From: Beijerinckiaceae bacterium
GTDB lineage: Bacteria; Pseudomonadota; Alphaproteobacteria; Rhizobiales; Beijerinckiaceae
Direction of reading: 5' to 3'
Assembly: GCA_030684835.1 (NCBI GenBank)
Contig: JAUXWZ010000075.1
Coordinates: 1-32,746 of the forward strand
DNA: 32,746 nt
Part shown: piece after piece, positions 1 through 8,725 of the stretch
Layout: every line of letters begins with the position of its first letter
Numbering within the stretch: position 1 is the stretch's first letter
The notes under the pieces: generated by a model
Database searches by the model: none
Told to the model about the DNA's origin: nothing
What the model saw: the letters and a program-made list of their open reading frames with translations, nothing else
Position numbers and translations under genes: made by a program

Positions 1-46
1 ACACCTGAGCCGCAAGATGCCACCAAGCAAGCATGGGAGAGATACG

Positions 47-1087
47 ATGACGCTGAAGCTTTTTCGCGCAGCCGCCGTTGGCGCGATTGCAACTCTCATC
101 GTCGCGCCTGCTTCGGCCCAATCGCCCGCCGATTTCTATAAAGGGCGGACCGTCTCGATCGTCGTCGGCAGTTCGGCTGGCGGCGGCTTCGATCTTTACG
201 CCCGAATGATCGGGCGGCATATGCAGCGCCATATGCCGGGCGCGCCGAATATCGTCGTGTCCAACATGCCAGGCGCGGGCTCCATTCGTCTGGCGCAGCA
301 CATCTATGCGGTTGCGCCCAAGGACGGCACAGTCATTGGAGCGGTGTTCGCGGGCGCGATCATGGACCCGCTGCTGGGCGCGCGCACCAACAAGGTGGAG
401 TACGACGCGGCAAAGTTCACCTATATCGGCAGCGCAAACTCGGAAGCGTACGTCTGTCTCGCGCGCAAGGATGCGAAGGCGCAGACGTTCGCGGATGCCC
501 TCAACACGGAAATCGTTCTTGGCGCCAGCGCAAGCGGCGGCTCGACGCTCGATTTTCCTACGCTTTTGCGCAACGTGCTCGGCGCCAAGTTCAAGATCGT
601 GAACGGCTATCCCGGCACCAACGAAATCTCGATGGCGGTTGAAAGCGGCGAAGTGCAGGGCGCTTGCGGCTATGCCTGGTCAACGGTGCAAAGCCGCCGC
701 CGACATTGGCTAACGGACAATCTTGTGAATATCCTTGTGCAGGAAGTGCCCGAGCCCTACGCCGAGATGACGAAAATGGGCATCCCCGTCGCCCAGGAAT
801 TCGCCAAGACGGACGAGCAACGCCGTATCCTTGATCTCGTCTATGCGCAGCTTCGTTTTGGACGTCCCTACATCGCCTCGCCGGGCATTCCGGCCGACCG
901 CGTCGCCACCCTGCGCAAGGCGTTCGTTGACACTCTTAACGACCCCGAACTGCGCAAGGAGGCGGACAAGCTTCAAGTTGACATTGATGTTCTGGAAGGC
1001 GGCGCCATGCAGAAGTTTGTCGCAGAGCTTTACACGACGCCTGCGGACATCGTGGAAAAGACCCGCGCCGCACTGAGGCCGAAGTGA
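47..1087 (+). CDS. TctC-family (tripartite tricarboxylate transporter) periplasmic binding protein, orphan
   Basis: Predicted periplasmic solute-binding protein of the Bug/TctC family, which captures small carboxylates for a TctAB permease. The 346-residue protein begins with a signal peptide of about 25 residues ending in an ASA/AQ cleavage region, followed by the family opening FYKGRTVSIVVG. The NMPGAGS and APKDGTVIG blocks typical of the fold follow near residues 75-105. I chose ATG 47 because GGGAGA lies 6 nt upstream and the signal peptide then starts directly; an ATG 30 nt upstream adds a charged, non-signal extension. No TctA or TctB gene is visible, so its permease must be encoded elsewhere. 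The substrate cannot be read from sequence. A clear paralogue lies at 10169-11188. Confidence 0.9.
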   Translation: MTLKLFRAAAVGAIATLIVAPASAQSPADFYKGRTVSIVVGSSAGGGFDLYARMIGRHMQRHMPGAPNIVVSNMPGAGSIRLAQHIYAVAPKDGTVIGAVFAGAIMDPLLGARTNKVEYDAAKFTYIGSANSEAYVCLARKDAKAQTFADALNTEIVLGASASGGSTLDFPTLLRNVLGAKFKIVNGYPGTNEISMAVESGEVQGACGYAWSTVQSRRRHWLTDNLVNILVQEVPEPYAEMTKMGIPVAQEFAKTDEQRRILDLVYAQLRFGRPYIASPGIPADRVATLRKAFVDTLNDPELRKEADKLQVDIDVLEGGAMQKFVAELYTTPADIVEKTRAALRPK

Positions 1088-1109
1088 CCGCTTTCGCGGG
1101 CGTCGTCGC

Positions 1110-1787
1110 TTGATCCCATGGGTCCATCTTGACAGCACCACGCTACCAGACGGCGGCGTTTTGAAGCTGGCCCGCCGGGGCGATGAATTCTCTATCCGGC
1201 TCGGCGGCGCGGAGTTGATGAACAGTCGTCTCAGCGCATCCGAAGAGGCGCTGGCCACGCTGACCTGCGCGCGTCTCGCCAACACGCCTGCTCCCAGCAT
1301 TCTGATCGGGGGCCTTGGCATGGGATTCACGCTGCGCGCTGCGCTTGGGGTGTTGGGCCCCAACGCCCGCGTTGTCGTCGCGGAATTGTTGCCCGCTGTT
1401 GTGGCGTGGGCCCGGGGGCCGATGGCGGATCTTTTCGCCGGATCAATGGATGACCCGCGCGTGCGGGTAGAGGTTGTCGATGTCGATCAGGCGATCAGGG
1501 AAGGGCGGTGGGACGCCATTTTACTGGATGTCGACAACGGTCCCGAAGCGATGACACAGGCAGCCAATGACGGCCTCTATGACGCGGCAGGCCTTGCCGC
1601 AGCGCGGCGCGCGCTAAAGCCCGGCGGCGTACTCGCCGTGTGGTCCGAGGGGCCGGCGCCAGCTTTCGCCAAGCGCCTCAAGCGCGGCGGCTTCGACGTG
1701 GAAGAGGTGAAGGTCGCGGCGCATCGCGGCAAGAGCGGGCGGCGGCATGTGATATGGGTTGCAACGCCCGTCGTCAAAACGCGATAG
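1110..1787 (+). CDS. Spermidine-synthase-like class I methyltransferase-fold protein
   Basis: A protein of 225 residues with a Rossmann-type SAM or decarboxylated-SAM binding fold. Motif I reads IGGLGMGFT near residue 67, an acidic strand end (VVAELLP) follows near residue 90, and an ILLDVDNG block near residue 137 matches the catalytic region of SpeE-like proteins. RRALKPGGVLAVWSE near residue 165 is a standard methyltransferase strand-4 signature. It is shorter than true spermidine synthases and lacks their N-terminal beta domain, so polyamine synthesis is not assured. The only start that keeps the N terminus is TTG 1110, 22 nt after the preceding stop, with no strong ribosome-binding site. 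It may be co-transcribed with the upstream TctC gene. Confidence 0.72.
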   Translation: MIPWVHLDSTTLPDGGVLKLARRGDEFSIRLGGAELMNSRLSASEEALATLTCARLANTPAPSILIGGLGMGFTLRAALGVLGPNARVVVAELLPAVVAWARGPMADLFAGSMDDPRVRVEVVDVDQAIREGRWDAILLDVDNGPEAMTQAANDGLYDAAGLAAARRALKPGGVLAVWSEGPAPAFAKRLKRGGFDVEEVKVAAHRGKSGRRHVIWVATPVVKTR

Positions 1788-1894
1788 GCCCCTACTGGCG
1801 CGCACGGCAGATATACGCGTGCGCTGATTGCGCACCGACCGCGCCAAGACTAGATACCGTTTGTCCGGCGCATTGCGTCCTGTGAGATTTCATC

Positions 1895-2893
1895 ATGGCC
1901 GTCGTCATCGACACGCTGAACAACGATCCCCGCAAGGCGCACGAAGGCGCAGCGGCGAAGGCCGCTGTCCGGCACCCCGAAAAGGCGCACCGGCCCGATC
2001 AGGCGATTGCCCGCAAGCCCGACTGGATTCGCGTGAAGGCGCCAGGCTCGCCGCGATACGCCGCCACGCGCGCCATCGTGAAAGAGCACAAGCTCGTCAC
2101 CGTGTGCGAGGAGGCTGGCTGCCCCAATATCGGCGAGTGCTGGGAGAAGAAGCACGCGACCTTTATGATCATGGGCGACACCTGCACCCGCGCCGGCGCC
2201 TTCTGCAATGTGAAGTCCGGCATGCCTTACGCGCTCGACGCGAGCGAACCGGACTATGTGGCGGATTCAGTGGCCAAGCTGGGCTTGTCCCATGTCGTCA
2301 TCACCTCGGTGGATCGCGACGATCTGGCTGACGGCGGCGCCGAGCATTTCGCCCGCACGATCCGCGCCCTTCGCTCGCGCGCGCCGCAGACGACTGTCGA
2401 AATCCTTACGCCAGATTTTCTGCGCAAACCCGGCGCTTTGGAAGTCGTGGTCGCCGCGCGTCCTGATGTGTTCAACCACAATCTTGAAACCGTGCCCTCG
2501 AAATATCTTAAAGTCCGGCCCGGTGCGCGTTACTTCCATTCCATCCGCCTGTTGCAGCGCGTGAAGGAGCTTGATCCGACTATCTTCACCAAGTCCGGAA
2601 TCATGGTTGGGCTGGGCGAGGAGCGTAATGAAGTGCTTCAACTCATGGACGATCTGCGCTCGGCGGACGTCGATTTCCTCACCATCGGCCAATATCTGCA
2701 GCCGACGCGTAAACATCATCCCGTGATGGGCTTTGTGACGCCGGATGAGTTCAAGGCCTACGAGGCGGTGGCGATGGCGAAGGGCTTCCTGCTTGTTTCA
2801 GCGACGCCGCTGACGCGTTCCTCCCATCACGCAGGCGAGGACTTCGCGCGTCTCAAAGCCGCCCGCCTGGCGCGGCTCGACACGAGCGCCTGA
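1895..2893 (+). CDS. lipA: Lipoyl synthase LipA (radical SAM), with an altered cluster motif
   Basis: Inserts two sulfurs into protein-bound octanoyl groups to make lipoate for pyruvate and 2-oxoglutarate dehydrogenases and the glycine cleavage system. The 332 residues match the family from end to end. The auxiliary-cluster cysteines C71, C76 and C82 are intact in [12 protein letters not shown], and the C-terminal [10 protein letters not shown] supplies the conserved serine region. The radical-SAM cluster motif, normally CTRACxFC, here reads CTRAGAFC: C97 and C104 are present but position 101 is Gly (codon GGC at 2195-2197, one base from TGC). In known LipA proteins all three cysteines hold the SAM-binding [4Fe-4S] cluster, so this copy may be impaired unless the base is an error. 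The VOC gene follows 17 nt downstream. Confidence 0.95.
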   Translation: MAVVIDTLNNDPRKAHEGAAAKAAVRHPEKAHRPDQAIARKPDWIRVKAPGSPRYAATRAIVKEHKLVTVCEEAGCPNIGECWEKKHATFMIMGDTCTRAGAFCNVKSGMPYALDASEPDYVADSVAKLGLSHVVITSVDRDDLADGGAEHFARTIRALRSRAPQTTVEILTPDFLRKPGALEVVVAARPDVFNHNLETVPSKYLKVRPGARYFHSIRLLQRVKELDPTIFTKSGIMVGLGEERNEVLQLMDDLRSADVDFLTIGQYLQPTRKHHPVMGFVTPDEFKAYEAVAMAKGFLLVSATPLTRSSHHAGEDFARLKAARLARLDTSA

Positions 2894-2910
2894 CTTCAAC
2901 GGAGACTTTA

Positions 2911-3336
2911 ATGACCGCCGCCATCCCTCTCTTCCACCTCGCTTTTCCGGTGAAGGATATTGCGGAGACGCGCTCGTTTTATGGCGATCTTCTGGGCTGC
3001 CGCGAAGGACGCAGCGCGCCGACATGGGTCGACTTTGACTTCTACGGCCATCAACTCGTTGCGCATCTGGCGCCCGAGGAATGCGGCCACAAGGCCACCA
3101 GCGCGGTCGATGACCATCAGGTGCCCGTGCGCCACTTCGGCGCCATTTTGCCCATGGGCGAGTGGGAAGCTCTGGCCGCCAAGCTGAAGGGCGCCAACGT
3201 CAGCTTCGTGATCGAGCCCTACGTGCGCTTCAAGGGCGAGGTCGGCGAGCAGGCTACGATGTTCTTCCTCGATCCGTCAGGCAACGCGCTGGAGTTCAAG
3301 TCCTTTGCGGACATGAGCCAGGTTTTCGCAAAGTAG
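2911..3336 (+). CDS. VOC-family (glyoxalase/dioxygenase superfamily) protein
   Basis: A 141-residue single-domain vicinal-oxygen-chelate protein. The sequence opens [10 protein letters not shown] with a likely metal-ligand His near residue 9, continues with FYGDLLGC, and ends with [15 protein letters not shown], where the Glu near residue 128 is the usual last metal ligand. A HQLVAHL stretch near residue 47 offers another His. The family includes glyoxalases, extradiol dioxygenases and resistance proteins; the substrate cannot be assigned here. ATG 2911 has GGAG 6 nt upstream and starts 17 nt after the lipA stop, so it is probably co-transcribed with lipA. Confidence 0.85.
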   Translation: MTAAIPLFHLAFPVKDIAETRSFYGDLLGCREGRSAPTWVDFDFYGHQLVAHLAPEECGHKATSAVDDHQVPVRHFGAILPMGEWEALAAKLKGANVSFVIEPYVRFKGEVGEQATMFFLDPSGNALEFKSFADMSQVFAK

Positions 3337-3435
3337 CCGGCCCGCCTGCGTTCAAACTCAGCGCCGCGCTTGCGCGGGATCAAGGACGGAGCGGAATGAA
3401 TCCGGGAGTCTAGCGCCCAGAATTGGGAGGGTCCG

Positions 3436-5547
3436 TTGGCGCCAGATGTCTCCACTCCGCTGGTCGCGCTTGACGCGGTCGTCATTGATACGGAAACGAC
3501 GGGCCTTGATACGAGCCGGGCGCGCGTTCTCGAATTTGGCGCGCTGCACATAAATCTTGGCTTGCTGGCGGCCGACGGCTTCGCTCTGCGGGTCAATCCG
3601 GGGGAAGCAATACCCAAATCTGCCAGCGACGTACATGGTATCGATGACGCCGCGGTCGCCGACGCGCCACCCTTCTCCGACGCATGGCCGCGCTTTGTCG
3701 AGGTCACGAACGGGCGGCTCTGGATCGGACATACGATCGGCTTCGATATGGCCATTCTTGCGCGCGAATGCGCCCGGTGCGGATTGCCCTTTACGCCGCC
3801 TGCTGCGCTCGACACCCGCATGCTGGCGCAGATCGCCAATCCCAATCTGCCGGGCTACAGCCTCGAGACGTTGTCCGCATGGCTTGGCGTTGAGCCCGGG
3901 CCGCGTCATAGCGCGCTTGGAGACGCCATCACGACCGCGCGTGTTTTTGAAGCGCTGGCGACGAAGCTTCGTGACGTTGGCGTGCGAACCTACGGGGAGG
4001 CGATGCGCGCATCCTCCGCGCTCACGCAGGTTCTTGACCAGCAGCACCGCGCTGGCTGGGTGGAGGTTGCGTCGCGCCCGGTTGCAGCAGCCCAGCCCGA
4101 GCGCGTAGACTCTTTCGCATACCGGTACAGGGCGGGCGATCTGGCGTCGCGCCCGGCGCGTTTCATCGCGGCGGGCGAGAGTGTGCAAGCTGCGCTTTCG
4201 GTGATGATGAGCGCCCGCATCTCATCGCTGTTCGTCTCGGCCGATGGGCAGCCTGCACACGTATCGAACTGCGCCATCGTGACCGAACGCGACATACTGC
4301 GGGCGTTCAATGCGAATGCGTCTCGTGCCGGGACGGAGGCGGTGGGCGCTTTTGCGAGCCGGCCGCTGGAAGCGATTGATACACAGATGTTTCTCTATTC
4401 AGCCGCTGCGCGCATGAACCGGCTGCGCATCCGGCATCTTGCCGTGACGGATGATAGCGGCGAAGTCATCGGCGCGTTATCGGCGCGTGATCTTCTGAAG
4501 TCGCGCACATCGGAGGCGCTGGCGCTTGGTGACGAGGTTGGCGCGGCCACGGACGGGCGCACGCTTGCTGGCGCGTGGTCAAAATTGCCGCGCGTCAGCG
4601 CAGGTCTTCTCGCGGACGGCATGGACGGACGCGGACTCGCGCAAGTCATTTCCCATGAGGTTGCCGGGCTGACGGCCCGCGCCGCCGCGTTGGCGGGGGA
4701 CGAAATGCAGCGCAGCGGACAGGGCGCCGCGCCGTGCGCTTACGCCGTGCTGGTGCTGGGGTCGGCCGGTCGCGGCGAGAGCTTGCTCGCCATGGATCAG
4801 GACAACGCTATCGTCTTTGAACGTGGAGTCCCTGGCGGGGCCGAAGACGCGTGGTTTGAAACCATGGCCGGGCGTATGAATGAGATTTTGCACGAGGCTG
4901 GCGTGCCGTTGTGCAAGGGCGGCGTGATGGCGAGGAACGACCAATGGCGCGGTTCGCTTGAGGACTGGCGCGAACGTGTGGGGGGATGGGTCGAACGGTC
5001 GAAGCCCGCGGACCTCTTGAGCGTAGAGACCTTTTTCGATCTGCGCGGCGCCGCTGGCGACCTATCTCTGGCGAACCGGCTGCGCGCGGACGCATTTGAC
5101 GCCGCAAAGGGACGCAACGCTTTTGCTAAACTGCTCGTGGACACTGCGCCGCCAACGGATTCCGCGCTTGGCCTGTTTGGGCGCATTCGCGCCGTTGAGG
5201 GCCGTGTTGATCTCAAAAAGTCTGGCCTCTTCGGCATCGTCTGCGCAGCGCGGGGGCTCGCGCTACGCCATCATATTGTTGACTATTCGACACGCGAGCG
5301 GCTGGAAAAGATCCGCGCGCTTGGGCTCGGCGGCGATCAGGACCTTGAACGGCTGATCGATGCGCACGGGCTTTTTCTCACCCTGATCGCGCGCCAGCAG
5401 GCGCTCGATATTGGGGCGGGGAGGCCCCCGGCAAACACAGTCGAGGTCGCGAGACTTTCAAAACTGGAGCGGGATCGCCTTGTCGAGGCGCTGCAGGCTG
5501 TGGGGTCGCTGGAGACGCTGGTAAAGGATCTGCTGTTTGCGGCGTAA
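3436..5547 (+). CDS. DEDDh 3'-5' exonuclease - CBS pair - DUF294 nucleotidyltransferase-like fusion protein
   Basis: A 703-residue cytosolic fusion protein. Residues 10-180 are a DnaQ/RNase T-type exonuclease with the full DEDDh set: D18 and E20 in VIDTETTGLD, D104 in IGHTIGFDM, H158 and D163 in HSALGDA. Residues about 230-365 form a CBS-domain pair, which usually binds adenine nucleotides. Residues about 390-560 carry the DUF294 nucleotidyltransferase-like signature GSAGRGE (442-448) followed by DQD (454-456), as in GlnD-type transferases, then a DUF294 C-terminal helical region. The start is TTG 3436, supported by GGGAGGG 4 nt upstream. In other bacteria CBS-DUF294 proteins and exonucleases are often encoded beside VC_2705-type symporters, which is the situation here. 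A role in nucleotide-responsive control of that transporter is inference. Confidence 0.88.
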   Translation: MAPDVSTPLVALDAVVIDTETTGLDTSRARVLEFGALHINLGLLAADGFALRVNPGEAIPKSASDVHGIDDAAVADAPPFSDAWPRFVEVTNGRLWIGHTIGFDMAILARECARCGLPFTPPAALDTRMLAQIANPNLPGYSLETLSAWLGVEPGPRHSALGDAITTARVFEALATKLRDVGVRTYGEAMRASSALTQVLDQQHRAGWVEVASRPVAAAQPERVDSFAYRYRAGDLASRPARFIAAGESVQAALSVMMSARISSLFVSADGQPAHVSNCAIVTERDILRAFNANASRAGTEAVGAFASRPLEAIDTQMFLYSAAARMNRLRIRHLAVTDDSGEVIGALSARDLLKSRTSEALALGDEVGAATDGRTLAGAWSKLPRVSAGLLADGMDGRGLAQVISHEVAGLTARAAALAGDEMQRSGQGAAPCAYAVLVLGSAGRGESLLAMDQDNAIVFERGVPGGAEDAWFETMAGRMNEILHEAGVPLCKGGVMARNDQWRGSLEDWRERVGGWVERSKPADLLSVETFFDLRGAAGDLSLANRLRADAFDAAKGRNAFAKLLVDTAPPTDSALGLFGRIRAVEGRVDLKKSGLFGIVCAARGLALRHHIVDYSTRERLEKIRALGLGGDQDLERLIDAHGLFLTLIARQQALDIGAGRPPANTVEVARLSKLERDRLVEALQAVGSLETLVKDLLFAA

Positions 5548-5550
5548 GGC

Positions 5551-5952
5551 TCAACTGGAGACCAATGCGCCAAGCCCCAGGGATCCAGCGAGCATCAGGA
5601 CTGCGATCTTTGCCGTAACATTGGCGAACCAGTAGAGTACGCGCTGCCGGGCGCGGCTTATCACTGACTGGGCAATGGGTCGCGGCGGACGCTCGTCCTT
5701 GTCGAGCATGATCCAGGTTTCGGTCCGCGAATACCGCACATCCGGGGCACGCCACGCCATCAGGAGAAGGATGGACGTGGTGATCAGCGCACTATAGCCG
5801 CCGAACTTCAGCGCCTGTGGCGGATCGAAGGACAGCCCCACCATTCCGCACACTGTGGCAAGACCGGCGAAGCCGCATCCGCGGGCCACTGAAATCCATG
5901 CGTTGGTTTCCACGGGAGCGTGCATCGGCGCCGCATCATGTTCATGACTCAA
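5551..5952 (-). CDS. Small integral membrane protein of unknown function
   Basis: A predicted 133-residue membrane protein not assigned to a known family. It has a His- and acid-containing N-terminal tail, two hydrophobic segments near residues 22-70, a charged middle loop with KDERPPRP, and a third hydrophobic segment near residues 108-130. The reading begins with TTG 5952 and no strong ribosome-binding site is visible; an internal ATG at 5925 is an alternative start. It lies 54 nt downstream of another small membrane-protein gene on the same strand and converges on the exonuclease-CBS-DUF294 gene with a 3-nt gap. Steady membrane topology and codon use like the neighbours support a real gene. 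Confidence 0.65.
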   Translation of the reverse strand: MSHEHDAAPMHAPVETNAWISVARGCGFAGLATVCGMVGLSFDPPQALKFGGYSALITTSILLLMAWRAPDVRYSRTETWIMLDKDERPPRPIAQSVISRARQRVLYWFANVTAKIAVLMLAGSLGLGALVSS

Positions 5953-6006
5953 GCGAATCTGGGGCGCGTTGACCGCCGCGTCCAGTCGCCAACAGCCTCT
6001 CCGATT

Positions 6007-6360
6007 TCACGATCCAGTGAAAAACGTGATCACGGTCGGGATGGTCAGGACCATCGCAGTCACAAGCCATATGCCGAGTGATGCGCCATCGCTCTCGCCC
6101 AAGCCCTTTGCGCGCTCATAAAGCGCAGCGGGAACACCCGCCACAATGGCGGTCGCGACGCCCAGCGTGAGCGAGGCGAAGTAGAACAGCAAGATCGGCG
6201 ACGTGATGTAGAACGCCGCCAGAAGCGGGGCGAGCGCCGCCGCAAACAGGTTAATCCAGGGCGAAAAATGCATGCCGTTGAGCATGCAGACGACTGCGAC
6301 TCCAATCAGCAGGCCGTCACGGCGAAGGGCCTTCTCGCGTTCTTCCGGGCTATCGATCAC
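6007..6360 (-). CDS. Small integral membrane protein of unknown function
   Basis: A predicted 117-residue inner-membrane protein, not recognised. It starts with a short charged segment (DSPEEREKALRRDG), then shows hydrophobic stretches near residues 16-30, 33-75 and 95-115, suggesting three or four membrane spans. I chose GTG 6360 because GGGAGG, embedded in the last codons of the upstream gene, sits 8 nt before it, and only 2 nt separate that gene's TGA from this GTG. That arrangement implies translational coupling. An upstream in-frame start would add a charged, non-membrane extension that overlaps the preceding gene. Confidence 0.72.
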   Translation of the reverse strand: MIDSPEEREKALRRDGLLIGVAVVCMLNGMHFSPWINLFAAALAPLLAAFYITSPILLFYFASLTLGVATAIVAGVPAALYERAKGLGESDGASLGIWLVTAMVLTIPTVITFFTGS

Positions 6361-6362
6361 GT

Positions 6363-6653
6363 TCAGCCTCCCGATTTGTTGAAGAGGCCAAGGCTGACGG
6401 CCAGAATGATCAGAAAAATGCGCAGGATAATGGTCCAGAACACCGCAAAGATCATGACCATGCCGTTTGGAACGACGGCCGGCGTGATTTTCCGAGCGAG
6501 ATTGAGGAGCGGATTCGTAATCTGGCAAAAAACTTTCCAGATGACCTTGTCGCTGTCGGCTTTAAAGAACAGCGACAGGATGTACCGGCCGAGCAGCGTG
6601 TACATCGCTGCGGCCAGAACCATGTTTGTCAGATGATAAAACCAATAAGTCAT
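6363..6653 (-). CDS. YggT-like integral membrane protein
   Basis: A 96-residue protein with hydrophobic segments near residues 5-30 and 64-92 joined by a basic loop containing ITNPLLNLARKITPAVVP. That loop resembles the hallmark of YggT proteins, in which a (T/N)(D/N)PLL…RKI.P stretch lies between two membrane helices. YggT-family proteins are widely conserved, poorly understood membrane proteins linked to cell division, osmotic response or chloroplast complex assembly. The resemblance is by eye and moderate. The ribosome-binding site is weak. The gene heads a three-gene cluster of small membrane proteins and is separated from the symporter gene upstream by a strong terminator hairpin. Confidence 0.6.
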   Translation of the reverse strand: MTYWFYHLTNMVLAAAMYTLLGRYILSLFFKADSDKVIWKVFCQITNPLLNLARKITPAVVPNGMVMIFAVFWTIILRIFLIILAVSLGLFNKSGG

Positions 6654-6692
6654 ATACCCGGCCCAAAGCGGCGCAGTTTTCGCAAATAAAGA

Positions 6693-6715
6693 GGGGCGGG
6701 GGAAGCCCCCGCCCC
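6693..6715 (-). terminator. Strong rho-independent terminator (or attenuator) after the symporter gene
   Basis: A perfect 10-bp, all G/C stem (GGGGCGGGGG at 6693-6702 with CCCCCGCCCC at 6706-6715) encloses a 3-nt loop. Read on the minus strand, the stem is followed by TCTTTATTTG, a U-rich tail. It lies 22 nt past the symporter stop and 40 nt before the YggT-like gene, so it should end the symporter transcript and separate it, fully or partly, from the membrane-protein cluster. Confidence 0.85.
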
Positions 6716-6737
6716 AAAAAGAAGTTTTGAACGGACC

Positions 6738-8714
6738 TTAGGCCGTCTTTTCTTCCATAAGGGTTTTACCCCGCGGACGGCGGCACGCGTCGATAAAGTC
6801 CTGCATTTCCTGGTTCGGAGCAGGCGTCATCAGCGATACCACGTACATCACCGCAAAGCCGGCGGGCAGCCCGAATGCCGCAGCCGAGATGTTGTTGATG
6901 TTGAACCAGCCGACCTTGGACTGCAGGGGATGAGTCGCGGCGACCCAGCTGTCCAGCGCGCCCGGAGCCGCCATCGCCTTTGCGAGGTCGACAACAGGAG
7001 CGTTGGTGATTGGGTTGAGAAGCGAGCTCATTCCCAGGTACTGCACGCCGAAGCCCGGGAAGTAACGCGTCACCAGCAGGTAGCCGAGGCACATGCCAAA
7101 GCCAGCGGCCATGCCCGCAATCGCGCCCTGCTTGGTGCAGCGCTTCCACCAGACTCCGAGAACGAGAGCCGGGAAGAGGCCCGCCGCCGCCAGCGAGAAC
7201 GCCCACGCCACCATCGACAGAATGTCGGCGGGACGTTGCGACGCCGTCCATGCGGCCAACAAGGCCACAATGACGAGGAAGATGCGCGAGACGATAAGTC
7301 GGCGCGCCGTTGGCGCGTTCGGATCGATCATCTTGTAGTAGATGTCGTGCGAAAGCGCGTTGGCGATTGCGAGCAGCAGACCGTCGGCTGTCGACAGCGC
7401 GGCGGCGAGGCCACCGGCCGCTACAAGACCGGTGATCACATAGGGCAGGCCCGCGATTTCAGGGGTCGACAGCACCACCACGTCGGTGTTGATGCCGAAA
7501 TCCTGCCAGCGCACTACGCCTGCGTGACCAGGAAGCGCTGCGCACGCCGCCATGACCGCGTCCAGCGAAGCTGCCGCCTTGCCGCAGATATTCACGAGTC
7601 CAAGCGAACCCCAATTGTAGACCCACATCGGCAGATCGGTGACGTTTTTGCCGATCAGCGTTGAATAGACCTCAAGCTTGGAGAACGCAGCGTAAGCGGG
7701 CGCCGTGAAGTAGAGCAGGAAGATGAAGAGCAGCGACCATGCGACCGAGATGCGGGCTTCCTTGACGCTAGGCGTCGTGAAGTAACGCATCAGGACGTGC
7801 GGGAGAGACGCCGTACCCACCATCAGACAGAAGATCAGCCAGAAATAGTTGGCTGGCGAAAAACTGGTGAAGGGCGCCGTGTGCAGTTTCATCGTCGCAG
7901 GCGCCAACCCGTTCTGAATGAAACTCTGTTCGAGTTGCGAAATCTGCTCGAGCGCCGCGCCGTAGGTCAGTTGCGGAATCGGAAGACCAAACTTCTGCGC
8001 CGACAGAATCACGACCGGAAGCAGGTATGCAACGATCAGCACGATGTACTGAGCAACCTGCGTCCAGGTGACAGCGCGCATGCCGCCGAGCATCGAGCAG
8101 ACAAGGATGCCCGCCAGACCGACGTACACGGCCACCACGAAGTCCATGCCCAGAAAGCGTTGGGCGATAAGGCCCGTCGCGAAAATCTGAGCCACGACAT
8201 ACGTGAACGAGCAGGCGAGAAGGACGATGACGCCCATCATGCGTGCGCCGTTGCCGTCGTAGCGCGCGGCCAGGAAGTCCGGCACCGTGTACGCGCCAAA
8301 CTTGCGCAGGAAGGGCGCGATCAGGATTGCGACCAGCACGTAGCCGCCGGTCCATCCAAGTACGAAGGCCAGGCCGTCGTAGCCGAGAAGGAAGAGCGAG
8401 CCGGCCATGCCGACGAACGATGCGCCGGACATCCAGTCCGCGCCTGTCGCCATGCCATTGTAGACGGCCGGGACGCGTCGTCCGGCCACGTAGTATTCCG
8501 ACACCTGCATCGTGCGCGAGATAATGCCGATGAAAGCGTAAACGAGGATCGTGAAACCCACGAACATGTAGCCCAGAATCCGGTTTGGAACTCCGAGCTG
8601 TTCAAGGATGGCGATGAGCACGACAAACGCGGCGAACCCGCCGGTGTAAATCGCGTAGACCTTGCCGAGATTACTGACGAAATCGCCGCCGCCAGTTGTT
8701 GATTGAGTTGACAT
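6738..8714 (-). CDS. Sodium:solute symporter, VC_2705/ActP-like large subunit
   Basis: A 658-residue SSS-family membrane transporter. It has about thirteen hydrophobic segments and the family core ADWMSGASFVGMAGSLFLLGY near residue 93, followed by AYTVPDFLAARY and GGMRAVTWTQV. These features and the paired DUF4212 gene match the two-component SSS group that includes acetate and other short-chain monocarboxylate importers; acetate, propionate or pyruvate are candidate substrates, not proven. It is longer than plain ActP, as expected for this group. ATG 8714 has GGGAGGGG about 5 nt upstream and lies 11 nt after the DUF4212 stop. A terminator follows at 6693-6715. Confidence 0.93.
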   Translation of the reverse strand: MSTQSTTGGGDFVSNLGKVYAIYTGGFAAFVVLIAILEQLGVPNRILGYMFVGFTILVYAFIGIISRTMQVSEYYVAGRRVPAVYNGMATGADWMSGASFVGMAGSLFLLGYDGLAFVLGWTGGYVLVAILIAPFLRKFGAYTVPDFLAARYDGNGARMMGVIVLLACSFTYVVAQIFATGLIAQRFLGMDFVVAVYVGLAGILVCSMLGGMRAVTWTQVAQYIVLIVAYLLPVVILSAQKFGLPIPQLTYGAALEQISQLEQSFIQNGLAPATMKLHTAPFTSFSPANYFWLIFCLMVGTASLPHVLMRYFTTPSVKEARISVAWSLLFIFLLYFTAPAYAAFSKLEVYSTLIGKNVTDLPMWVYNWGSLGLVNICGKAAASLDAVMAACAALPGHAGVVRWQDFGINTDVVVLSTPEIAGLPYVITGLVAAGGLAAALSTADGLLLAIANALSHDIYYKMIDPNAPTARRLIVSRIFLVIVALLAAWTASQRPADILSMVAWAFSLAAAGLFPALVLGVWWKRCTKQGAIAGMAAGFGMCLGYLLVTRYFPGFGVQYLGMSSLLNPITNAPVVDLAKAMAAPGALDSWVAATHPLQSKVGWFNINNISAAAFGLPAGFAVMYVVSLMTPAPNQEMQDFIDACRRPRGKTLMEEKTA

Positions 8715-8725
8715 GGACCCCTCCC

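Noticed and set aside
6930-7664. A 244-codon plus-strand frame inside the symporter gene
   Set aside because: Highly charged shadow of membrane-protein codons with no ribosome-binding site or domain.
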